64,000 bases of DNA from assembly GCA_015061055.1 (NCBI GenBank), contig SUXH01000002.1:1-64000 (forward strand), read 5' to 3'. The position numbers and the translations under genes are program-made. Under the pieces are notes generated by a model that saw only the letters and a program-made list of their open reading frames with translations, made no database searches and was not told the origin of the DNA. Positions 46,017 through 56,055 of this stretch are shown here, one piece after another. Every line of letters starts with the position of its first letter. The first letter of the stretch is position 1. Origin of the DNA: Bacteroidales bacterium. GTDB lineage: Bacteria > Bacteroidota > Bacteroidia > Bacteroidales > Muribaculaceae.

Positions 46017-46053
46017 GGGCGACTAAAATTCATCTTTTAGTCGCTCGCTTTTT
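46017..46053 (+). terminator. pepD terminator
   Basis: GCGACTAAAA (46019-46028) and TTTTAGTCGC (46035-46044) form a 10-bp stem with a 6-nt loop, followed by CTCGCTTTTT. It lies 37 nt after the pepD stop. Confidence 0.75.
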
Positions 46054-46080
46054 ATGCACTGCTCTTGACCAATAAGCCAC

Positions 46081-46115
46081 AAAAAAAGAGATAATCCTTG
46101 TGAGATTATCTCTTT
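46081..46115 (-). terminator. terminator of the ribosomal superoperon
   Basis: AAAGAGATAATC (46085-46096) and GATTATCTCTTT (46104-46115) form a 12-bp stem with a 7-nt loop. The minus-strand continuation is a run of T. It lies 23 nt after the rplQ stop codon. Confidence 0.85.
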
Positions 46116-46138
46116 CAATATAATCGGTTATTAACTGA

Positions 46139-46603
46139 TTATTCTGCTGATTCTGCTGCTGGTGCAGCTTCTTCTGCCTTTTTAGATTTGCTACGACGTG
46201 TGCGAGGAGCTTTCTTAGCGTCCTTGCTAGCCTTAAGCATATTTTCATTGTAGTCAACAAGCTCAATGAAACAAGTCTTAGCATTGTCACCAAGACGATT
46301 TCCAAGCTTAAGGATACGAGTGTAGCCACCTGGACGGTCAGCGATTTTTTGTGAAATGTTTTGGAATAGTTCAGTTACAGCTTCCTTGTTTTGCAAGTAA
46401 CGGAAAACTACACGACGATTAGCTGTATCGTCAGTCTTAGCGCGATTAATCAATGGTTCTGCATAAATACGCAAAGCCTTTGCTTTAGCCAAAGTTGTAA
46501 CAATTCTCTTGTGCATGATAAGAGAGATTGTCATATTTGCCAAAAGCGCATCGCGGTGAGATTTAGTACGACCAAGATGGTTGAATTTTTTATTATGTCT
46601 CAT
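46139..46603 (-). CDS. rplQ: 50S ribosomal protein L17
   Basis: L17 lies at the polypeptide exit side of the 50S subunit. The 154-residue form has the normal core ([36 protein letters not shown] helix, [30 protein letters not shown]) plus a C-terminal tail rich in Lys, Arg, Ala and Glu ([18 protein letters not shown]), longer than in E. coli. It is the last gene of the superoperon, 5 nt after rpoA, and is followed by a strong terminator. Confidence 0.96.
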   Translation of the reverse strand: MRHNKKFNHLGRTKSHRDALLANMTISLIMHKRIVTTLAKAKALRIYAEPLINRAKTDDTANRRVVFRYLQNKEAVTELFQNISQKIADRPGGYTRILKLGNRLGDNAKTCFIELVDYNENMLKASKDAKKAPRTRRSKSKKAEEAAPAAESAE

Positions 46604-46608
46604 CGTTA

Positions 46609-47601
46609 TTACTCTTTATCTAATTTATACTTTGAAATATCCATTCCGAACGAAAGGTTCAGATTTGCAAGCAACTCGTCAAGTTCAGTCAAAGACTTCT
46701 TACCGAAGTTACGGAACTTCAACAAGTCGGTTTTATTAAATACTACCAATTCGCCCAAAGTTTCTACTTCAGCCGACTTTAGGCAGTTGAGCGCACGTAC
46801 CGATAGTTCCATATCCACAAGCTTTGTCTTCAATAGCTGGCGCATATGCAATACTTCTTCATCAAACTCTTCGTTATCATCAATTTCGTTTGTTTCCAAA
46901 GCGATCTTTTCATCAGAGAATAACATAAAGTGATAAATAAGTATCTTAGCAGCTTCCTTCAACGCATCTTTTGGAAGGATTGACCCATCGGTAGTAATTT
47001 CAAGTATAAGTTTCTCGTAGTCAGTCTTCTGCTCTACGCGATAGTTCTCAATAGCATACTTAACATTAACAATCGGTGTAAAGATAGAATCGATAGCGAT
47101 TACATCAAGTGCATCGTTAGGATTCTTATTTTCTTCAGCAGGAACATATCCACGTCCCTTCACGATTGTCAATTCAAGATTGAAACCAGCGCTTGGATCC
47201 AAATGACATATTACTAAGTCGGGATTTAACACTTCAAATCCAGACAACACCTTGCTAATGTCACCAGCCTTGAACACATCCTGACCCGAAACTTTCACTG
47301 TAGCCTTTTCTGTCTCTACGTCGTCTACAATTTTCTTCAAACGAACTTTCTTCAAGTTCAAGATAATGTTTGTTACATCTTCCTTTACACCAGGGATTAC
47401 ACCAAACTCATGCTTAACGCCATCGATGCGAATGCTTGAGAATGCAAAACCTTCCAACGAAGAAAGTAAGATGCGACGCAATGCGTTACCGATAGTAACA
47501 CCATAACCAGGCTCCAATGGTCGGAATTCGAACTTTCCGAAGAAATTATCGGCTTCCAACATCAATACTTGTTCAGGTTTCTGGAATGCTAAAATTGCCA
47601 T
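46609..47601 (-). CDS. rpoA: DNA-directed RNA polymerase alpha subunit
   Basis: The 330-residue alpha subunit nucleates RNA polymerase assembly. The N-terminal dimer domain holds [25 protein letters not shown]. The linker is acidic ([12 protein letters not shown]). The C-terminal domain carries [26 protein letters not shown] and [16 protein letters not shown], where helix-hairpin-helix DNA contacts occur. It sits between rpsD and rplQ, as in most bacteria. Confidence 0.98.
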   Translation of the reverse strand: MAILAFQKPEQVLMLEADNFFGKFEFRPLEPGYGVTIGNALRRILLSSLEGFAFSSIRIDGVKHEFGVIPGVKEDVTNIILNLKKVRLKKIVDDVETEKATVKVSGQDVFKAGDISKVLSGFEVLNPDLVICHLDPSAGFNLELTIVKGRGYVPAEENKNPNDALDVIAIDSIFTPIVNVKYAIENYRVEQKTDYEKLILEITTDGSILPKDALKEAAKILIYHFMLFSDEKIALETNEIDDNEEFDEEVLHMRQLLKTKLVDMELSVRALNCLKSAEVETLGELVVFNKTDLLKFRNFGKKSLTELDELLANLNLSFGMDISKYKLDKE

Positions 47602-47617
47602 AGGATCTTAATTATTT

Positions 47618-48226
47618 TTATTGTTTAGAATACAACTCGACGATCAACTGTTCCTTGATATTTTCAGGAATATCTTCTCTTTGTGGAGCGTGAAGAAGTT
47701 TACCACCTTTTACGCTTTCGTCCCATTCAATCCAAGGATACTTGCTGTGGTTGAAACCTGCAAGTGAGTCTTCGATTACTTCAAGAGACTTTGACTTTTC
47801 GCGTACTGCAACGACTTCGCCTGGTTTCACTGCATAAGATGCAATGTTTACTACTGCTCCATCAACAGTGATGTGGCGGTGAAGTACAAGCTGGCGTGCA
47901 GCTGCACGTGTACGAGCGATACCAAGACGATACACTACGTTGTCAAGACGGCATTCAAGCATTTGTAGCAACAACTCACCTGTAATACCTTCTTTACGTG
48001 CTGCCTTTTTGAACAAATTGCGGAATTGCTTTTCAAGTACACCATAAGTATACTTAGCTTTTTGCTTTTCCTTCAACTGAATTCCGTACTCAGATAGCTT
48101 TCTTCTCTTGTTATTACCGTGTTGTCCTGGTGGGAAGTTTCTGCGAGCAAGAACTTTATCTTCACCGAAAATAGGTTCGCCAAATTTACGAGCGATTCTT
48201 GATTTAGGTCCGGTATATCTAGCCAT
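47618..48226 (-). CDS. rpsD: 30S ribosomal protein S4
   Basis: S4 is one of the two assembly initiators of the 30S subunit, binding the 16S 5' domain. The 202 residues include GEPIFG and [10 protein letters not shown] at the N-terminus, and the S4 RNA-binding domain [31 protein letters not shown]. The N-terminus has no zinc-binding Cys cluster. It follows a 128-nt gap with a structured element (48255-48318), which is unusual inside this tight operon. S4 is the autoregulator of the alpha operon in E. coli. Confidence 0.97.
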   Translation of the reverse strand: MARYTGPKSRIARKFGEPIFGEDKVLARRNFPPGQHGNNKRRKLSEYGIQLKEKQKAKYTYGVLEKQFRNLFKKAARKEGITGELLLQMLECRLDNVVYRLGIARTRAAARQLVLHRHITVDGAVVNIASYAVKPGEVVAVREKSKSLEVIEDSLAGFNHSKYPWIEWDESVKGGKLLHAPQREDIPENIKEQLIVELYSKQ

Positions 48227-48254
48227 TTTCTTTTTTTAATAATTTAAGTTCATG

Positions 48255-48318
48255 AATCTTTGGAGTGCAGCCGCGATTGCAGAGAGGTTATATATGCAAT
48301 CCATTCACTTCGCAGATT
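48255..48318 (-). promoter_or_regulatory. nested stem-loop upstream of rpsD (candidate S4 leader)
   Basis: Three helices nest in one 64-nt element in the rpsK-rpsD gap: AATCT/AGATT (48255-48259 with 48314-48318), AGTG/CACT (48264-48267 with 48306-48309) and GATTGCA/TGCAATC (48275-48281 with 48295-48301). The internal loops are 4/4 and 7/4 nt and the terminal loop is 13 nt. It starts 29 nt before the rpsD ATG. Confidence 0.6.
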
Positions 48319-48354
48319 CGATTTTAATTGTTATAAGAGTTCCTCTAAAATTAA

Positions 48355-48744
48355 TTAAACTCTTCTTCTCTTAGGAGGACGACATCCGTTGTGTGGTAGT
48401 GGAGTAACATCTACGATTTCTACAACTTCGATGCCTGCACCGTGAGTAGCACGGATAGCAGATTCACGACCATTACCAGGTCCTTTCACATAAGCCTTAA
48501 CTTTTCTCAAACCAAGGTCGAACGCTACCTTTGCGCAATCTTCGGCTGCCATTTGAGCTGCATATGGAGTGTTCTTCTTTGAACCTCTAAAGCCCATTTT
48601 ACCAGCACTTGACCACGAGATAACTTGACCCTCGCCATTAGCAAGGCACACAATAATGTTGTTGAATGAAGAGTGAACGTGAAGTTGACCGATTCCATCG
48701 ATCTTCACATTGCGTTTCTTCGCTGCGACTGTCTTTTTTGCCAT
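48355..48744 (-). CDS. rpsK: 30S ribosomal protein S11
   Basis: S11 lies on the 30S platform by the mRNA exit. The 129 residues show [32 protein letters not shown] and the conserved C-terminus [18 protein letters not shown]. It is 9 nt after rpsM and is followed by the long gap before rpsD. Confidence 0.97.
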   Translation of the reverse strand: MAKKTVAAKKRNVKIDGIGQLHVHSSFNNIIVCLANGEGQVISWSSAGKMGFRGSKKNTPYAAQMAAEDCAKVAFDLGLRKVKAYVKGPGNGRESAIRATHGAGIEVVEIVDVTPLPHNGCRPPKRRRV

Positions 48745-48753
48745 ACTTAATTA

Positions 48754-49134
48754 TTATTTAGTAGCTTTTTTCTTGTTAGCAACAGTTTTCTTACGTCCCT
48801 TACGAGTACGAGCATTATTCTTTGTGCTCTGTCCTCTTACAGGAAGACCAATACGGTGACGGATTCCACGATAGCAACCGATATCCATCAAACGCTTGAT
48901 GTTCAATTGGATTTCAGTACGCAAGTCACCTTCAACTTTGTAATTTTCACTGATAACTTCACGCACCTTTGCAGCTTGTGCGTCAGTCCAGTCCATTACT
49001 TTAATGTTCACGTCAATTCCAGCTTTTTCTAGAATTGTCTTAGCAGCGCTACGGCCGATACCGTAGATGTAAGTCAAGGCTATTTCACCTCTCTTGTTTT
49101 GGGGTAGGTCTACACCAACTATTCTTACAGCCAT
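48754..49134 (-). CDS. rpsM: 30S ribosomal protein S13
   Basis: S13 is a 30S head protein contacting the P-site tRNA and the 50S subunit. The 126 residues include [28 protein letters not shown] and the Arg-rich tail [28 protein letters not shown]. It follows rpmJ by 39 nt. Confidence 0.97.
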   Translation of the reverse strand: MAVRIVGVDLPQNKRGEIALTYIYGIGRSAAKTILEKAGIDVNIKVMDWTDAQAAKVREVISENYKVEGDLRTEIQLNIKRLMDIGCYRGIRHRIGLPVRGQSTKNNARTRKGRKKTVANKKKATK

Positions 49135-49173
49135 ATTCTTATAAAATATTTATTTCGCAAATAATAATAAATA

Positions 49174-49290
49174 TTATCCTTGACGTTGTTTATACTTAGG
49201 ATTTTTTTTGTTAATCACATACAAGCGACCTTTGCGTCTTACGATTTTGCATTCTGGGGTACGCTTCTTAATTGATGCTCTTACTTTCAT
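49174..49290 (-). CDS. rpmJ: 50S ribosomal protein L36, zinc-free form
   Basis: This 38-residue gene reads [19 protein letters not shown] at the start and ends [11 protein letters not shown]. Of the four zinc ligands of classical L36 (C-x2-C, C, H) only one Cys remains, so this is the C-minus, zinc-independent form. It lies 12 nt after infA and 39 nt before rpsM. Confidence 0.95.
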   Translation of the reverse strand: MKVRASIKKRTPECKIVRRKGRLYVINKKNPKYKQRQG

Positions 49291-49302
49291 ATTCTTAGTT
49301 TT

Positions 49303-49521
49303 TTATTTGTATCTAAAAGCAATTCTTCCTTTGGTTAAATCGTAGGGAGACATTTCAACTTTCACCTTGTCGCCCGGTAGAATCTTAATATAGTGCATTC
49401 TCATTTTTCCTGAGATGTGAGCGGTAATTTCATGTCCGTTCTCCAATTCTACTCGAAACATTGCATTCGATAATGCTTCTACGATTACTCCATCTTGTTC
49501 AATAGCGGTTTGTTTTGCCAT
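49303..49521 (-). CDS. infA: translation initiation factor IF-1
   Basis: The 72-residue OB-fold protein occupies the A site of the 30S subunit during initiation. The motif [35 protein letters not shown] and the C-terminal [15 protein letters not shown] are standard. It starts 8 nt after map. Confidence 0.97.
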   Translation of the reverse strand: MAKQTAIEQDGVIVEALSNAMFRVELENGHEITAHISGKMRMHYIKILPGDKVKVEMSPYDLTKGRIAFRYK

Positions 49522-49529
49522 ATTATTAA

Positions 49530-50312
49530 TTATATTGATTTATCTCCAAGTACTTCTTCTATATATTCAAACGATGAGAGGATATCGGCTTTCCCATTGC
49601 GTATCGCTATTGCGTGCTCAAAGTGTGCCGAAGGCTTACGATCTCTTGTTCGGCAAGTCCAACCATCTCGTTCGAACACTACATTCTTGCTTCCCATATT
49701 TATCATTGGTTCTATGCAGAATGTCATTCCGTTCTTGATTAGAGGACCTGTTCCACGACGTCCATAGTTTGGCACTTCCGGATCTTCGTGACATTTTTTC
49801 CCGATACCATGACCGGTAAGTTCTCTCACTACCGTATAGCCACGCTTTTCGCAATATTCTTGGATTGCATTACCTACATCTCCTATTCTATTGCCTTCAA
49901 TGGCCTTTTCTATACCTACATACAGCGATTCTTTTGTCGTTTTAAGCAATGCTTTAACTTCCGGTGCGACTTCGCCTACACAAAACGTATAGGCAGAGTC
50001 ACCATTGAAGCCATTTATCACTGCACCGCAATCCACCGACACTATATCGCCTTCTGCAAGTACATAGTTTGAAGGTATTCCATGCACTACGTTTTCATTT
50101 ACTGATATACATAGTGTGTTAGGGAATCCATATAATCCCAAGAAACCTGGAACTGCACCTTGCGAGCGAATGTATTCTTCGGCTATCTGATCAAGCTTAA
50201 GTGTTGTAACACCTGGCTTCACCCATTTTGCTACCTCTCCGAGTGTACGTGCCACTATCAAATTGGCTTCTCGCAATTGCTCTATCTGTTCCTCTGTCTT
50301 AAGATAAATCAT
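49530..50312 (-). CDS. map: type I methionine aminopeptidase
   Basis: This removes the initiator Met from nascent proteins. The 260 residues carry all metal ligands: Asp94 and Asp105 in the GDIVSVDCG to GDSAY stretch, His168 in TGHGIG, Glu201 in CIEPM and Glu232 in FEHAIAI; His78 is in VVHGIP. It sits between secY and infA, as in Firmicutes and Bacteroidota, with no adk gene between. Confidence 0.96.
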   Translation of the reverse strand: MIYLKTEEQIEQLREANLIVARTLGEVAKWVKPGVTTLKLDQIAEEYIRSQGAVPGFLGLYGFPNTLCISVNENVVHGIPSNYVLAEGDIVSVDCGAVINGFNGDSAYTFCVGEVAPEVKALLKTTKESLYVGIEKAIEGNRIGDVGNAIQEYCEKRGYTVVRELTGHGIGKKCHEDPEVPNYGRRGTGPLIKNGMTFCIEPMINMGSKNVVFERDGWTCRTRDRKPSAHFEHAIAIRNGKADILSSFEYIEEVLGDKSI

Positions 50313-50326
50313 TTTTCAACAATATC

Positions 50327-51658
50327 TTAATATCCGCTTCCTGTTGTACGTCCCTTGAGTTTACCACTCTTCATCAATCCATCATAGTGGTGCATCATCA
50401 AGTGGCTCTCGATTTGTTGTAATGTATCAAGTACCACACCTACCATAATTAATAGAGATGTACCTCCGAAGAATTGAGCGAAACTTTGGTTAACGCCACA
50501 CACATTAGCAAAAGCAGGCAAAATTGCCACTACACCAAGGAATAATGCTCCCGGCAATGTGATACGTGACATTATTGAATCAAGATATTCTTCAGTCTTC
50601 TTTCCTGGCTTAACACCCGGAATGAATCCATTGTTGCGTTTCATATCTTCAGCCATTTGTGCTGGACGCACTGTAATAGCTGTATAGAAATATGTAAACG
50701 CTACAATCATCACAAAGTAAATAGCGTTGTACCAGAATCCGTTCATATCGGTCAATGCACGAGTGAATGAACTTTGACCTGAACCGAAACCTGCAAGAGC
50801 TACCGGTATGAACATAATTGCTTGTGCAAAGATGATTGGCATCACATTAGCAGCATTCACCTTCAATGGGATATACTGACGTGCACCTCCATATTGCTTG
50901 TTGCCCACAATGCGCTTTGCATATTGTACAGGCACTTTACGTGTTCCTTGTACCAATAGGATTGCTCCTGCAATCACAGCAAACAGCATTACAATTTCAA
51001 CCAAGAACATCACAAGACCACCTTGAGCAGTTGTCAATCGACTTGTAAATTCTTGTACAATTGCTCCAGGAAAACGAGCAATAATACCTACAAGGATGAT
51101 GAATGAGATACCATTACCTATACCCTTGTCAGTAATCTTTTCTCCAAGCCATAGCACGAACATACTGCCCGCAGCAAGGATTAGAGTTAGATAAGCAGTT
51201 GTCCAGAATCCAAAGTGTGCAGCACCACCAGCTGCATTAACTTGTACTTGCAAGTTAACAAGGTAAGCTGGACCTTGCAAAAGCAATATCACTACAGTCA
51301 GATAGCGTGTATACTGGTTTATTTTCATACGTCCGCTTTCACCTTCACGTTGCAATTTTTGGAATTGTGGCAACACCATTCCAAGCAATTGGATTACGAT
51401 AGAAGCGGTAATGTATGGCATAATACCCAACGCAAAGATAGATGCTTGTGCAAAAGCACCACCTGAGAACATATCAAGAAGTTGCATCAAGCCGCTACTT
51501 GCAAAATTTCTCAAAGCATCAATCTCACTTGGACTGATTCCCGGAAGAACCACATGACAACCGATTCGGTAGATTACTACCAAAAGTATTGTCATTGTGA
51601 TTCGTTTCCGCAAATCTTCAATTTTCCAAATGTTCTTTGTAGTTTCAATCAGTTTCAT
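50327..51658 (-). CDS. secY: protein translocase subunit SecY
   Basis: SecY is the channel of the Sec translocon. The 443 residues have ten membrane helices. Family signatures are LVVIYRIGCHVVLPGI in TM1 with its following plug region, RMKINQYTRYLTV and GEKITDKGIGNGISFIILVGI, and the cytoplasmic loop KPGKKTEEYLDS. It lies 5 nt after rplO. Confidence 0.96.
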   Translation of the reverse strand: MKLIETTKNIWKIEDLRKRITMTILLVVIYRIGCHVVLPGISPSEIDALRNFASSGLMQLLDMFSGGAFAQASIFALGIMPYITASIVIQLLGMVLPQFQKLQREGESGRMKINQYTRYLTVVILLLQGPAYLVNLQVQVNAAGGAAHFGFWTTAYLTLILAAGSMFVLWLGEKITDKGIGNGISFIILVGIIARFPGAIVQEFTSRLTTAQGGLVMFLVEIVMLFAVIAGAILLVQGTRKVPVQYAKRIVGNKQYGGARQYIPLKVNAANVMPIIFAQAIMFIPVALAGFGSGQSSFTRALTDMNGFWYNAIYFVMIVAFTYFYTAITVRPAQMAEDMKRNNGFIPGVKPGKKTEEYLDSIMSRITLPGALFLGVVAILPAFANVCGVNQSFAQFFGGTSLLIMVGVVLDTLQQIESHLMMHHYDGLMKSGKLKGRTTGSGY

Positions 51659-51663
51659 TTAGA

Positions 51664-52110
51664 TTAAATTTTTTTGATAGAACCTCCAGCAGCAACAATA
51701 GCTTCTTCTGCTTTCTTAGAGAAAGCGTTAGCTTCTACTGTAACTTTAGCTGTCAATGTACCGTTACCAAGAACCTTTACAAGTTTCTTCTTGCCTACCA
51801 AACCTGCATTAACCATATCAGCAATAGTGATTGTTTCCACATTTGTTGCTGCTACATAATTTTGCAAATCAGACAAGTTGATAGCCTTGTATTCTACACG
51901 ATTATTGTTCTTGAAACCATACTTAGGCACACGGCGTTGCAATGGCATTTGACCACCTTCAAAACCGACCTTAGCTTTGTAACCAGAACGTGACTTCGCA
52001 CCTTTGTGACCACGTGTAGAAGTACCACCCTTGCCAGAACCGGCACCACGACCTATTCTCTTACCCTTCTTGTTTGAACCGAAGGCAGGTTGCAAATTAC
52101 TTAAACTCAT
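51664..52110 (-). CDS. rplO: 50S ribosomal protein L15
   Basis: L15 is a late 50S assembly protein. A frame three codons longer exists, but [22 protein letters not shown] at 52110 matches the family start. The Gly-rich [20 protein letters not shown] and [10 protein letters not shown] are typical; length 148. Confidence 0.95.
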   Translation of the reverse strand: MSLSNLQPAFGSNKKGKRIGRGAGSGKGGTSTRGHKGAKSRSGYKAKVGFEGGQMPLQRRVPKYGFKNNNRVEYKAINLSDLQNYVAATNVETITIADMVNAGLVGKKKLVKVLGNGTLTAKVTVEANAFSKKAEEAIVAAGGSIKKI

Positions 52111-52124
52111 ATCTTTCAATTATT

Positions 52125-52304
52125 TTAAGCGTTCTCAACTTCTACAAGGTGACGAACTTTATTAACCATTCCAAGGATAGCAGGATTATCTTCCTTTACT
52201 ACCACTTGATTCATTTTTCTCAAACCAAGAGCTTCCAATGTTCTCTTTTGTACTTTAGGAGCATTGATTTTACTCTTTACTTGCTTTATCTTAATTGTAG
52301 CCAT
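52125..52304 (-). CDS. rpmD: 50S ribosomal protein L30
   Basis: This 59-residue protein starts [16 protein letters not shown] and includes [19 protein letters not shown] and [12 protein letters not shown], standard for L30. It sits between rpsE (14 nt) and rplO (14 nt). Confidence 0.95.
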   Translation of the reverse strand: MATIKIKQVKSKINAPKVQKRTLEALGLRKMNQVVVKEDNPAILGMVNKVRHLVEVENA

Positions 52305-52318
52305 CTCTTAACAAATTT

Positions 52319-52837
52319 TTATCCGTTAAACACTTGTTCCAATGAGATACCACGATTTTGAGCTACTGTCATCGGGCTTCTCATTTCGCTCAATGCTGCA
52401 ATTGTAGCCTTTACAAGGTTGTGAGGGTTAGATGAACCCTTTGACTTCGCAAGTACGTCGGTGATACCCACACTTTCGAATACTGCACGCATCGCACCAC
52501 CAGCCTTTACTCCAGTACCTTGAGATGCAGGCTTCAACATCACACGAGAGCCACCAAATTTAGCGTCTTGTCCGTGAGGAATAGTTCCCTTGTGAACTGG
52601 CACCTTAATAAGATTCTTCTTAGCAGCTTCAACACCCTTAGCAATCGCAGTGGTTACTTCATTAGCCTTACCAAGACCATAACCTACAATACCGTCTTCA
52701 TTACCCACTACTACAATAGCCGCAAAAGTAAAAGTACGACCACCCTTAGTAACCTTAGTAACACGGTTGATTGCTACCAAACGATCCTTTAGTTCAATAT
52801 CGTTAGTTGTTTTTACTCTATTATTCTTAATTGCCAT
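52319..52837 (-). CDS. rpsE: 30S ribosomal protein S5
   Basis: S5 is a 30S body protein important for decoding fidelity. The 172 residues carry [27 protein letters not shown] motifs ([19 protein letters not shown]), [20 protein letters not shown] and [28 protein letters not shown]. It follows rplR by 6 nt. Confidence 0.97.
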   Translation of the reverse strand: MAIKNNRVKTTNDIELKDRLVAINRVTKVTKGGRTFTFAAIVVVGNEDGIVGYGLGKANEVTTAIAKGVEAAKKNLIKVPVHKGTIPHGQDAKFGGSRVMLKPASQGTGVKAGGAMRAVFESVGITDVLAKSKGSSNPHNLVKATIAALSEMRSPMTVAQNRGISLEQVFNG

Positions 52838-52843
52838 AATTCA

Positions 52844-53185
52844 TTAAAATTTAAGACCACCCTTACGAGCACCGTCAGCCAATGATTTTACTCTACCGTG
52901 GAACAAATAACCGTTACGATCGAACACTACTGATTCAATTCCGGCTTCAATGGCTTTCTTTGCAACCAATTCGCCAACCTTAGCAGCGATTTCACTCTTT
53001 GTTCCTTCTTCAATACCCTTAGATGAAGCTGATACCAATGTCTTGCCTGTCAAATCATCGATTAGCTGAACATAGATAGCCTTATTGCTTCTAAAAACAC
53101 TCATACGAGGACGCTCTGCGTTACCAGACACTCTGCCACGAATACGAGTTTTAATTTTAATTCTTCTCTGTATCTTAGTTACCAT
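52844..53185 (-). CDS. rplR: 50S ribosomal protein L18
   Basis: L18 binds 5S rRNA and brings it to the 50S subunit. The 113 residues include RISVFRSN-type motif ([20 protein letters not shown]) and [26 protein letters not shown], normal for the family. Confidence 0.96.
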   Translation of the reverse strand: MVTKIQRRIKIKTRIRGRVSGNAERPRMSVFRSNKAIYVQLIDDLTGKTLVSASSKGIEEGTKSEIAAKVGELVAKKAIEAGIESVVFDRNGYLFHGRVKSLADGARKGGLKF

Positions 53186-53200
53186 ACGATTGTCTATTTA

Positions 53201-53758
53201 TTACTTGGCAGAAGCCGATTTACCTGACTTACGACGAATAACCTCGCCAACAAACTTAATACCTTTACCCTTATATGGTTCAGGCTTGCGGAAAGTACGA
53301 ATCTTCGCACATACTTGTCCCAACAATTGCTTGTCGATAGATTCAAGAATGATAAGAGGATTCTTGTTTCTTTCTGTCTTTGCTTCAACCTTAACCTCTG
53401 GTGGAAGTTGAAGATATATAGCGTGTGAATAACCCAATGCAAGTTCAAGCACTTGACCTGTTGATGTTGCACGATAACCCACACCAACCAATTCCAATTC
53501 CTTCTTGTAGCCTTCGCTCACGCCAATTACCATATTATTAATCAAAGCACGATAAAGACCGTGTTGAGAACGATGTTCGATACCATCAGTTGGGCGAGTA
53601 AGAACCAATTGTCCGCCTTCTTGTTCCAACTTGATATCAGCGTGAACCTTTTGAGTCAAAGTTCCCTTAGGACCCTTAACTGTTACTACATTTTCTTCAT
53701 TCACTGTTACGGTTACTCCAGCAGGTACCGCGATTGGCAATTTTCCTATTCTTGACAT
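53201..53758 (-). CDS. rplF: 50S ribosomal protein L6
   Basis: L6 supports the GTPase-associated centre of the 50S subunit. The 185 residues start SRIGKLPIAVPAGVTVTVNE and include VKGPKGTL and the C-terminal EPYKGKGIKFVGEVIRRKSGKS. It lies 16 nt after rpsH. Confidence 0.97.
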   Translation of the reverse strand: MSRIGKLPIAVPAGVTVTVNEENVVTVKGPKGTLTQKVHADIKLEQEGGQLVLTRPTDGIEHRSQHGLYRALINNMVIGVSEGYKKELELVGVGYRATSTGQVLELALGYSHAIYLQLPPEVKVEAKTERNKNPLIILESIDKQLLGQVCAKIRTFRKPEPYKGKGIKFVGEVIRRKSGKSASAK

Positions 53759-53774
53759 ATCAATACCCTCCTAA

Positions 53775-54173
53775 TTAATAAACGTAACACAATACTTCGC
53801 CACCAATTTGTTGAGCCTTAGCTTCCTTATTGGTCATCACTCCCTTAGAAGTTGAAATAATGGCGATTCCTAAACCATTCAACACACGTGGCATATCTTT
53901 ATAACCAGTGTATTGACGTAGACCTGGACGTGACACACGAGTCAAACTCTTGATAGCGTTCACCTTGTCCACTGGATCATACTTTAACGCAATTTTGATT
54001 GCGCCTGCAGGCGTTCCATCTTCAACAAACTTGTAGTTCAAGATGTAGCCTTTTTCGAAAAGGATCTTAGTAATTTCCTTTTTCATCTTAGAAGAAGGGA
54101 TTTCAACGACTCTGTGTTGAGCCTTGATCGCATTCCTCAATCTTGTTAGATAATCTGCTATTGGATCAGTCAT
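53775..54173 (-). CDS. rpsH: 30S ribosomal protein S8
   Basis: S8 is a primary 16S-binding protein; in E. coli it also represses the spc operon. The 132 residues start TDPIADYLTRLRNAIKAQH and close with ISTSKGVMTNKEAKAQQIGGEVLCYVY. An 83-nt gap with a hairpin (54189-54212) precedes it. Confidence 0.97.
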   Translation of the reverse strand: MTDPIADYLTRLRNAIKAQHRVVEIPSSKMKKEITKILFEKGYILNYKFVEDGTPAGAIKIALKYDPVDKVNAIKSLTRVSRPGLRQYTGYKDMPRVLNGLGIAIISTSKGVMTNKEAKAQQIGGEVLCYVY

Positions 54174-54188
54174 AAAAAAATTGTTTAA

Positions 54189-54212
54189 ATTGATTCGGAA
54201 TATCCGAACAAT
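54189..54212 (-). promoter_or_regulatory. bulged hairpin upstream of rpsH (candidate S8 target)
   Basis: ATTG (54189-54192) pairs with CAAT (54209-54212) and TTCGGA (54194-54199) with TCCGAA (54203-54208), with one unpaired A at 54193 (plus strand) and a 3-nt loop. The element ends 16 nt before the rpsH start in an 83-nt rpsN-rpsH gap. Confidence 0.55.
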
Positions 54213-54256
54213 ATTTAATACTCTCTTTTAGCTTAGTTAATATTCTCTGTATTAGT

Positions 54257-54526
54257 TTACCAGCTCGCCTTCTTTACTCCAGGGATCAATCCTGCAGAAG
54301 CCATTTCACGGAATTGAATACGTGAAATACCGAATTGGCGCATATAGCCTTTAGGACGACCTGTGATTTTGCAACGATTGTGCAAACGCACTGCTGAAGC
54401 ATTCTTTGGAAGTGCCTGCAAGCCTTCGTAGTCGCCGGCAGCCTTTAGAGCAGCTTTCTTAGCAGCATATTTTGCTACAAGCTTAGCTCTCTTCACTTCA
54501 CGAGCTTTCATTGATTCTTTTGCCAT
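54257..54526 (-). CDS. rpsN: 30S ribosomal protein S14, zinc-free form
   Basis: The 89-residue S14 has the core [38 protein letters not shown] and lacks the C-x2-C...C-x2-C zinc site of short forms, so it is the C-minus type. It lies 14 nt after rplE. Confidence 0.96.
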   Translation of the reverse strand: MAKESMKAREVKRAKLVAKYAAKKAALKAAGDYEGLQALPKNASAVRLHNRCKITGRPKGYMRQFGISRIQFREMASAGLIPGVKKASW

Positions 54527-54540
54527 ACTTAGTCTCTAAT

Positions 54541-55077
54541 TTATTTTGTGAATGGTAAACCAAATTCCTTCATCAATTCAAATCCTTCTTCGTCAGTCTT
54601 GGCTGTAGTCACGAATGTGATGTTCATACCAGTCATCTTGTTTACAGAATCAATATTGATTTCAGGGAAAATAATTTGTTCAGTGATACCCACTGTGTAG
54701 TTACCACGACCATCAAACTTTCCAGGGATACCCTTAAAGTCGCGGATACGAGGCAATGCGATACGAATGAAACGTTCCATAAACTCATACATACGTTCAC
54801 CACGCAAAGTTACACGAGCACCGATAGGCATCTTTTTACGCACCTTGAAGTTAGAAATATCCTTCTTTGACAAGGTAGCAACTGCCTTTTGTCCTGTGAT
54901 AGCTGTCAATTCGTTAATTGCAGTCTCGATAATCTTCTTATCTTGAGTAGCATCACCCAAACCTTCGTTAAGAACAATCTTAAGAAGTTTTGGAGCTTGC
55001 ATCACAGTGCTATAATTGAATTTCTTCATTAAAGCAGGCAATATTCTTTCTTTGTATTCATTCTTTAATGTTGCCAT
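54541..55077 (-). CDS. rplE: 50S ribosomal protein L5
   Basis: L5 binds 5S rRNA and contacts the P-site tRNA. The 178 residues include [34 protein letters not shown] and the C-terminal [19 protein letters not shown]. It overlaps the rplX stop codon by one base. Confidence 0.97.
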   Translation of the reverse strand: MATLKNEYKERILPALMKKFNYSTVMQAPKLLKIVLNEGLGDATQDKKIIETAINELTAITGQKAVATLSKKDISNFKVRKKMPIGARVTLRGERMYEFMERFIRIALPRIRDFKGIPGKFDGRGNYTVGITEQIIFPEINIDSVNKMTGMNITFVTTAKTDEEGFELMKEFGLPFTK

Positions 55078-55397
55078 TACTTGATCTCCTCTCCTGATTT
55101 CTTAGAATAACGTACTTTAACTCCATTTTCATTAACACGATGTCCAACACGTGTTGGTTTTCCACTCTTAGGGTCAATCAAGTTAAGATTAGACACATTA
55201 ATTGGAGCTTCCATTTTCACAATGCCACCTTGTGGATGCTTAGCACTAGGCTTGGTACTCTTTGATACCATATTGACACCTTCTACAACAGCCTTACCCT
55301 TGCTCACAAGCACGCTCAACACGCGACCTGTTTTGCCCTTGTCATCACCGGCGTTTACGTATACTGTGTCACCCTTTTTGATATGTAATTTAGCCAT
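55077..55397 (-). CDS. rplX: 50S ribosomal protein L24
   Basis: L24 is an assembly initiator of the 50S subunit. The 106 residues carry the KOW motif [21 protein letters not shown] and the family part [27 protein letters not shown]. Confidence 0.96.
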   Translation of the reverse strand: MAKLHIKKGDTVYVNAGDDKGKTGRVLSVLVSKGKAVVEGVNMVSKSTKPSAKHPQGGIVKMEAPINVSNLNLIDPKSGKPTRVGHRVNENGVKVRYSKKSGEEIK

Positions 55398-55418
55398 TAT
55401 CTATATTTTATTTATCAA

Positions 55419-55784
55419 TTAGAGTACTTCAGGCGCCAAAGAAACGATTTTCATGTTAGTAGCACGCAATTCACGAGCTACAGGACCGAAAATACGTGTT
55501 CCACGAAGTTCACCTGCATTATTCAATAACACACATGCATTATCGTCGAAACGAATATAAGAACCATCAGCACGACGGATTTCCTTCTTAGTTCTTACGA
55601 TAACTGCTTTTGATACAGTACCTTTCTTTACATCTGATGATGGGATTGCATGTTTTACTGTTACGACAATCACGTCACCTACCGATGCATAACGACGTCC
55701 TGTACCTCCAAGAACGCGGATACATAGTACTTCTTTAGCACCACTGTTATCTGCAACTGTCAATCGGCTTTCAGTCTGTATCAT
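55419..55784 (-). CDS. rplN: 50S ribosomal protein L14
   Basis: L14 contacts the 30S subunit and is the docking site of RsfS, which is also encoded in this window. The 121 residues include [19 protein letters not shown] and [29 protein letters not shown]. Confidence 0.97.
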   Translation of the reverse strand: MIQTESRLTVADNSGAKEVLCIRVLGGTGRRYASVGDVIVVTVKHAIPSSDVKKGTVSKAVIVRTKKEIRRADGSYIRFDDNACVLLNNAGELRGTRIFGPVARELRATNMKIVSLAPEVL

Positions 55785-55788
55785 ATTC

Positions 55789-56046
55789 TTACTTCACTTT
55801 TTCAATTATTTCTACCAATCTCCATCTCTTAGTCTTGCTCAAAGGACGAGTTTCCATCAAGCGCACTTTGTCGCCGATGCTACATTCGTTCTTTTCATCA
55901 TGAGCGTGGTATTTCTTTGTCTTATTGACAAACTTACCATAAATTGGGTGCTTCTCTTTCCACTTGATTGTTACAGTGATAGTCTTGTCACCCTTGTTGC
56001 TAGAAACAATCCCAATTCTTTCTTTTCTTAAATTTCTTTGTTCCAT
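55789..56046 (-). CDS. rpsQ: 30S ribosomal protein S17
   Basis: The 85-residue OB-fold 16S-binding protein includes [19 protein letters not shown] and [31 protein letters not shown]. It is 9 nt after rpmC. Confidence 0.97.
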   Translation of the reverse strand: MEQRNLRKERIGIVSSNKGDKTITVTIKWKEKHPIYGKFVNKTKKYHAHDEKNECSIGDKVRLMETRPLSKTKRWRLVEIIEKVK

Positions 56047-56055
56047 TTTCGGGGA

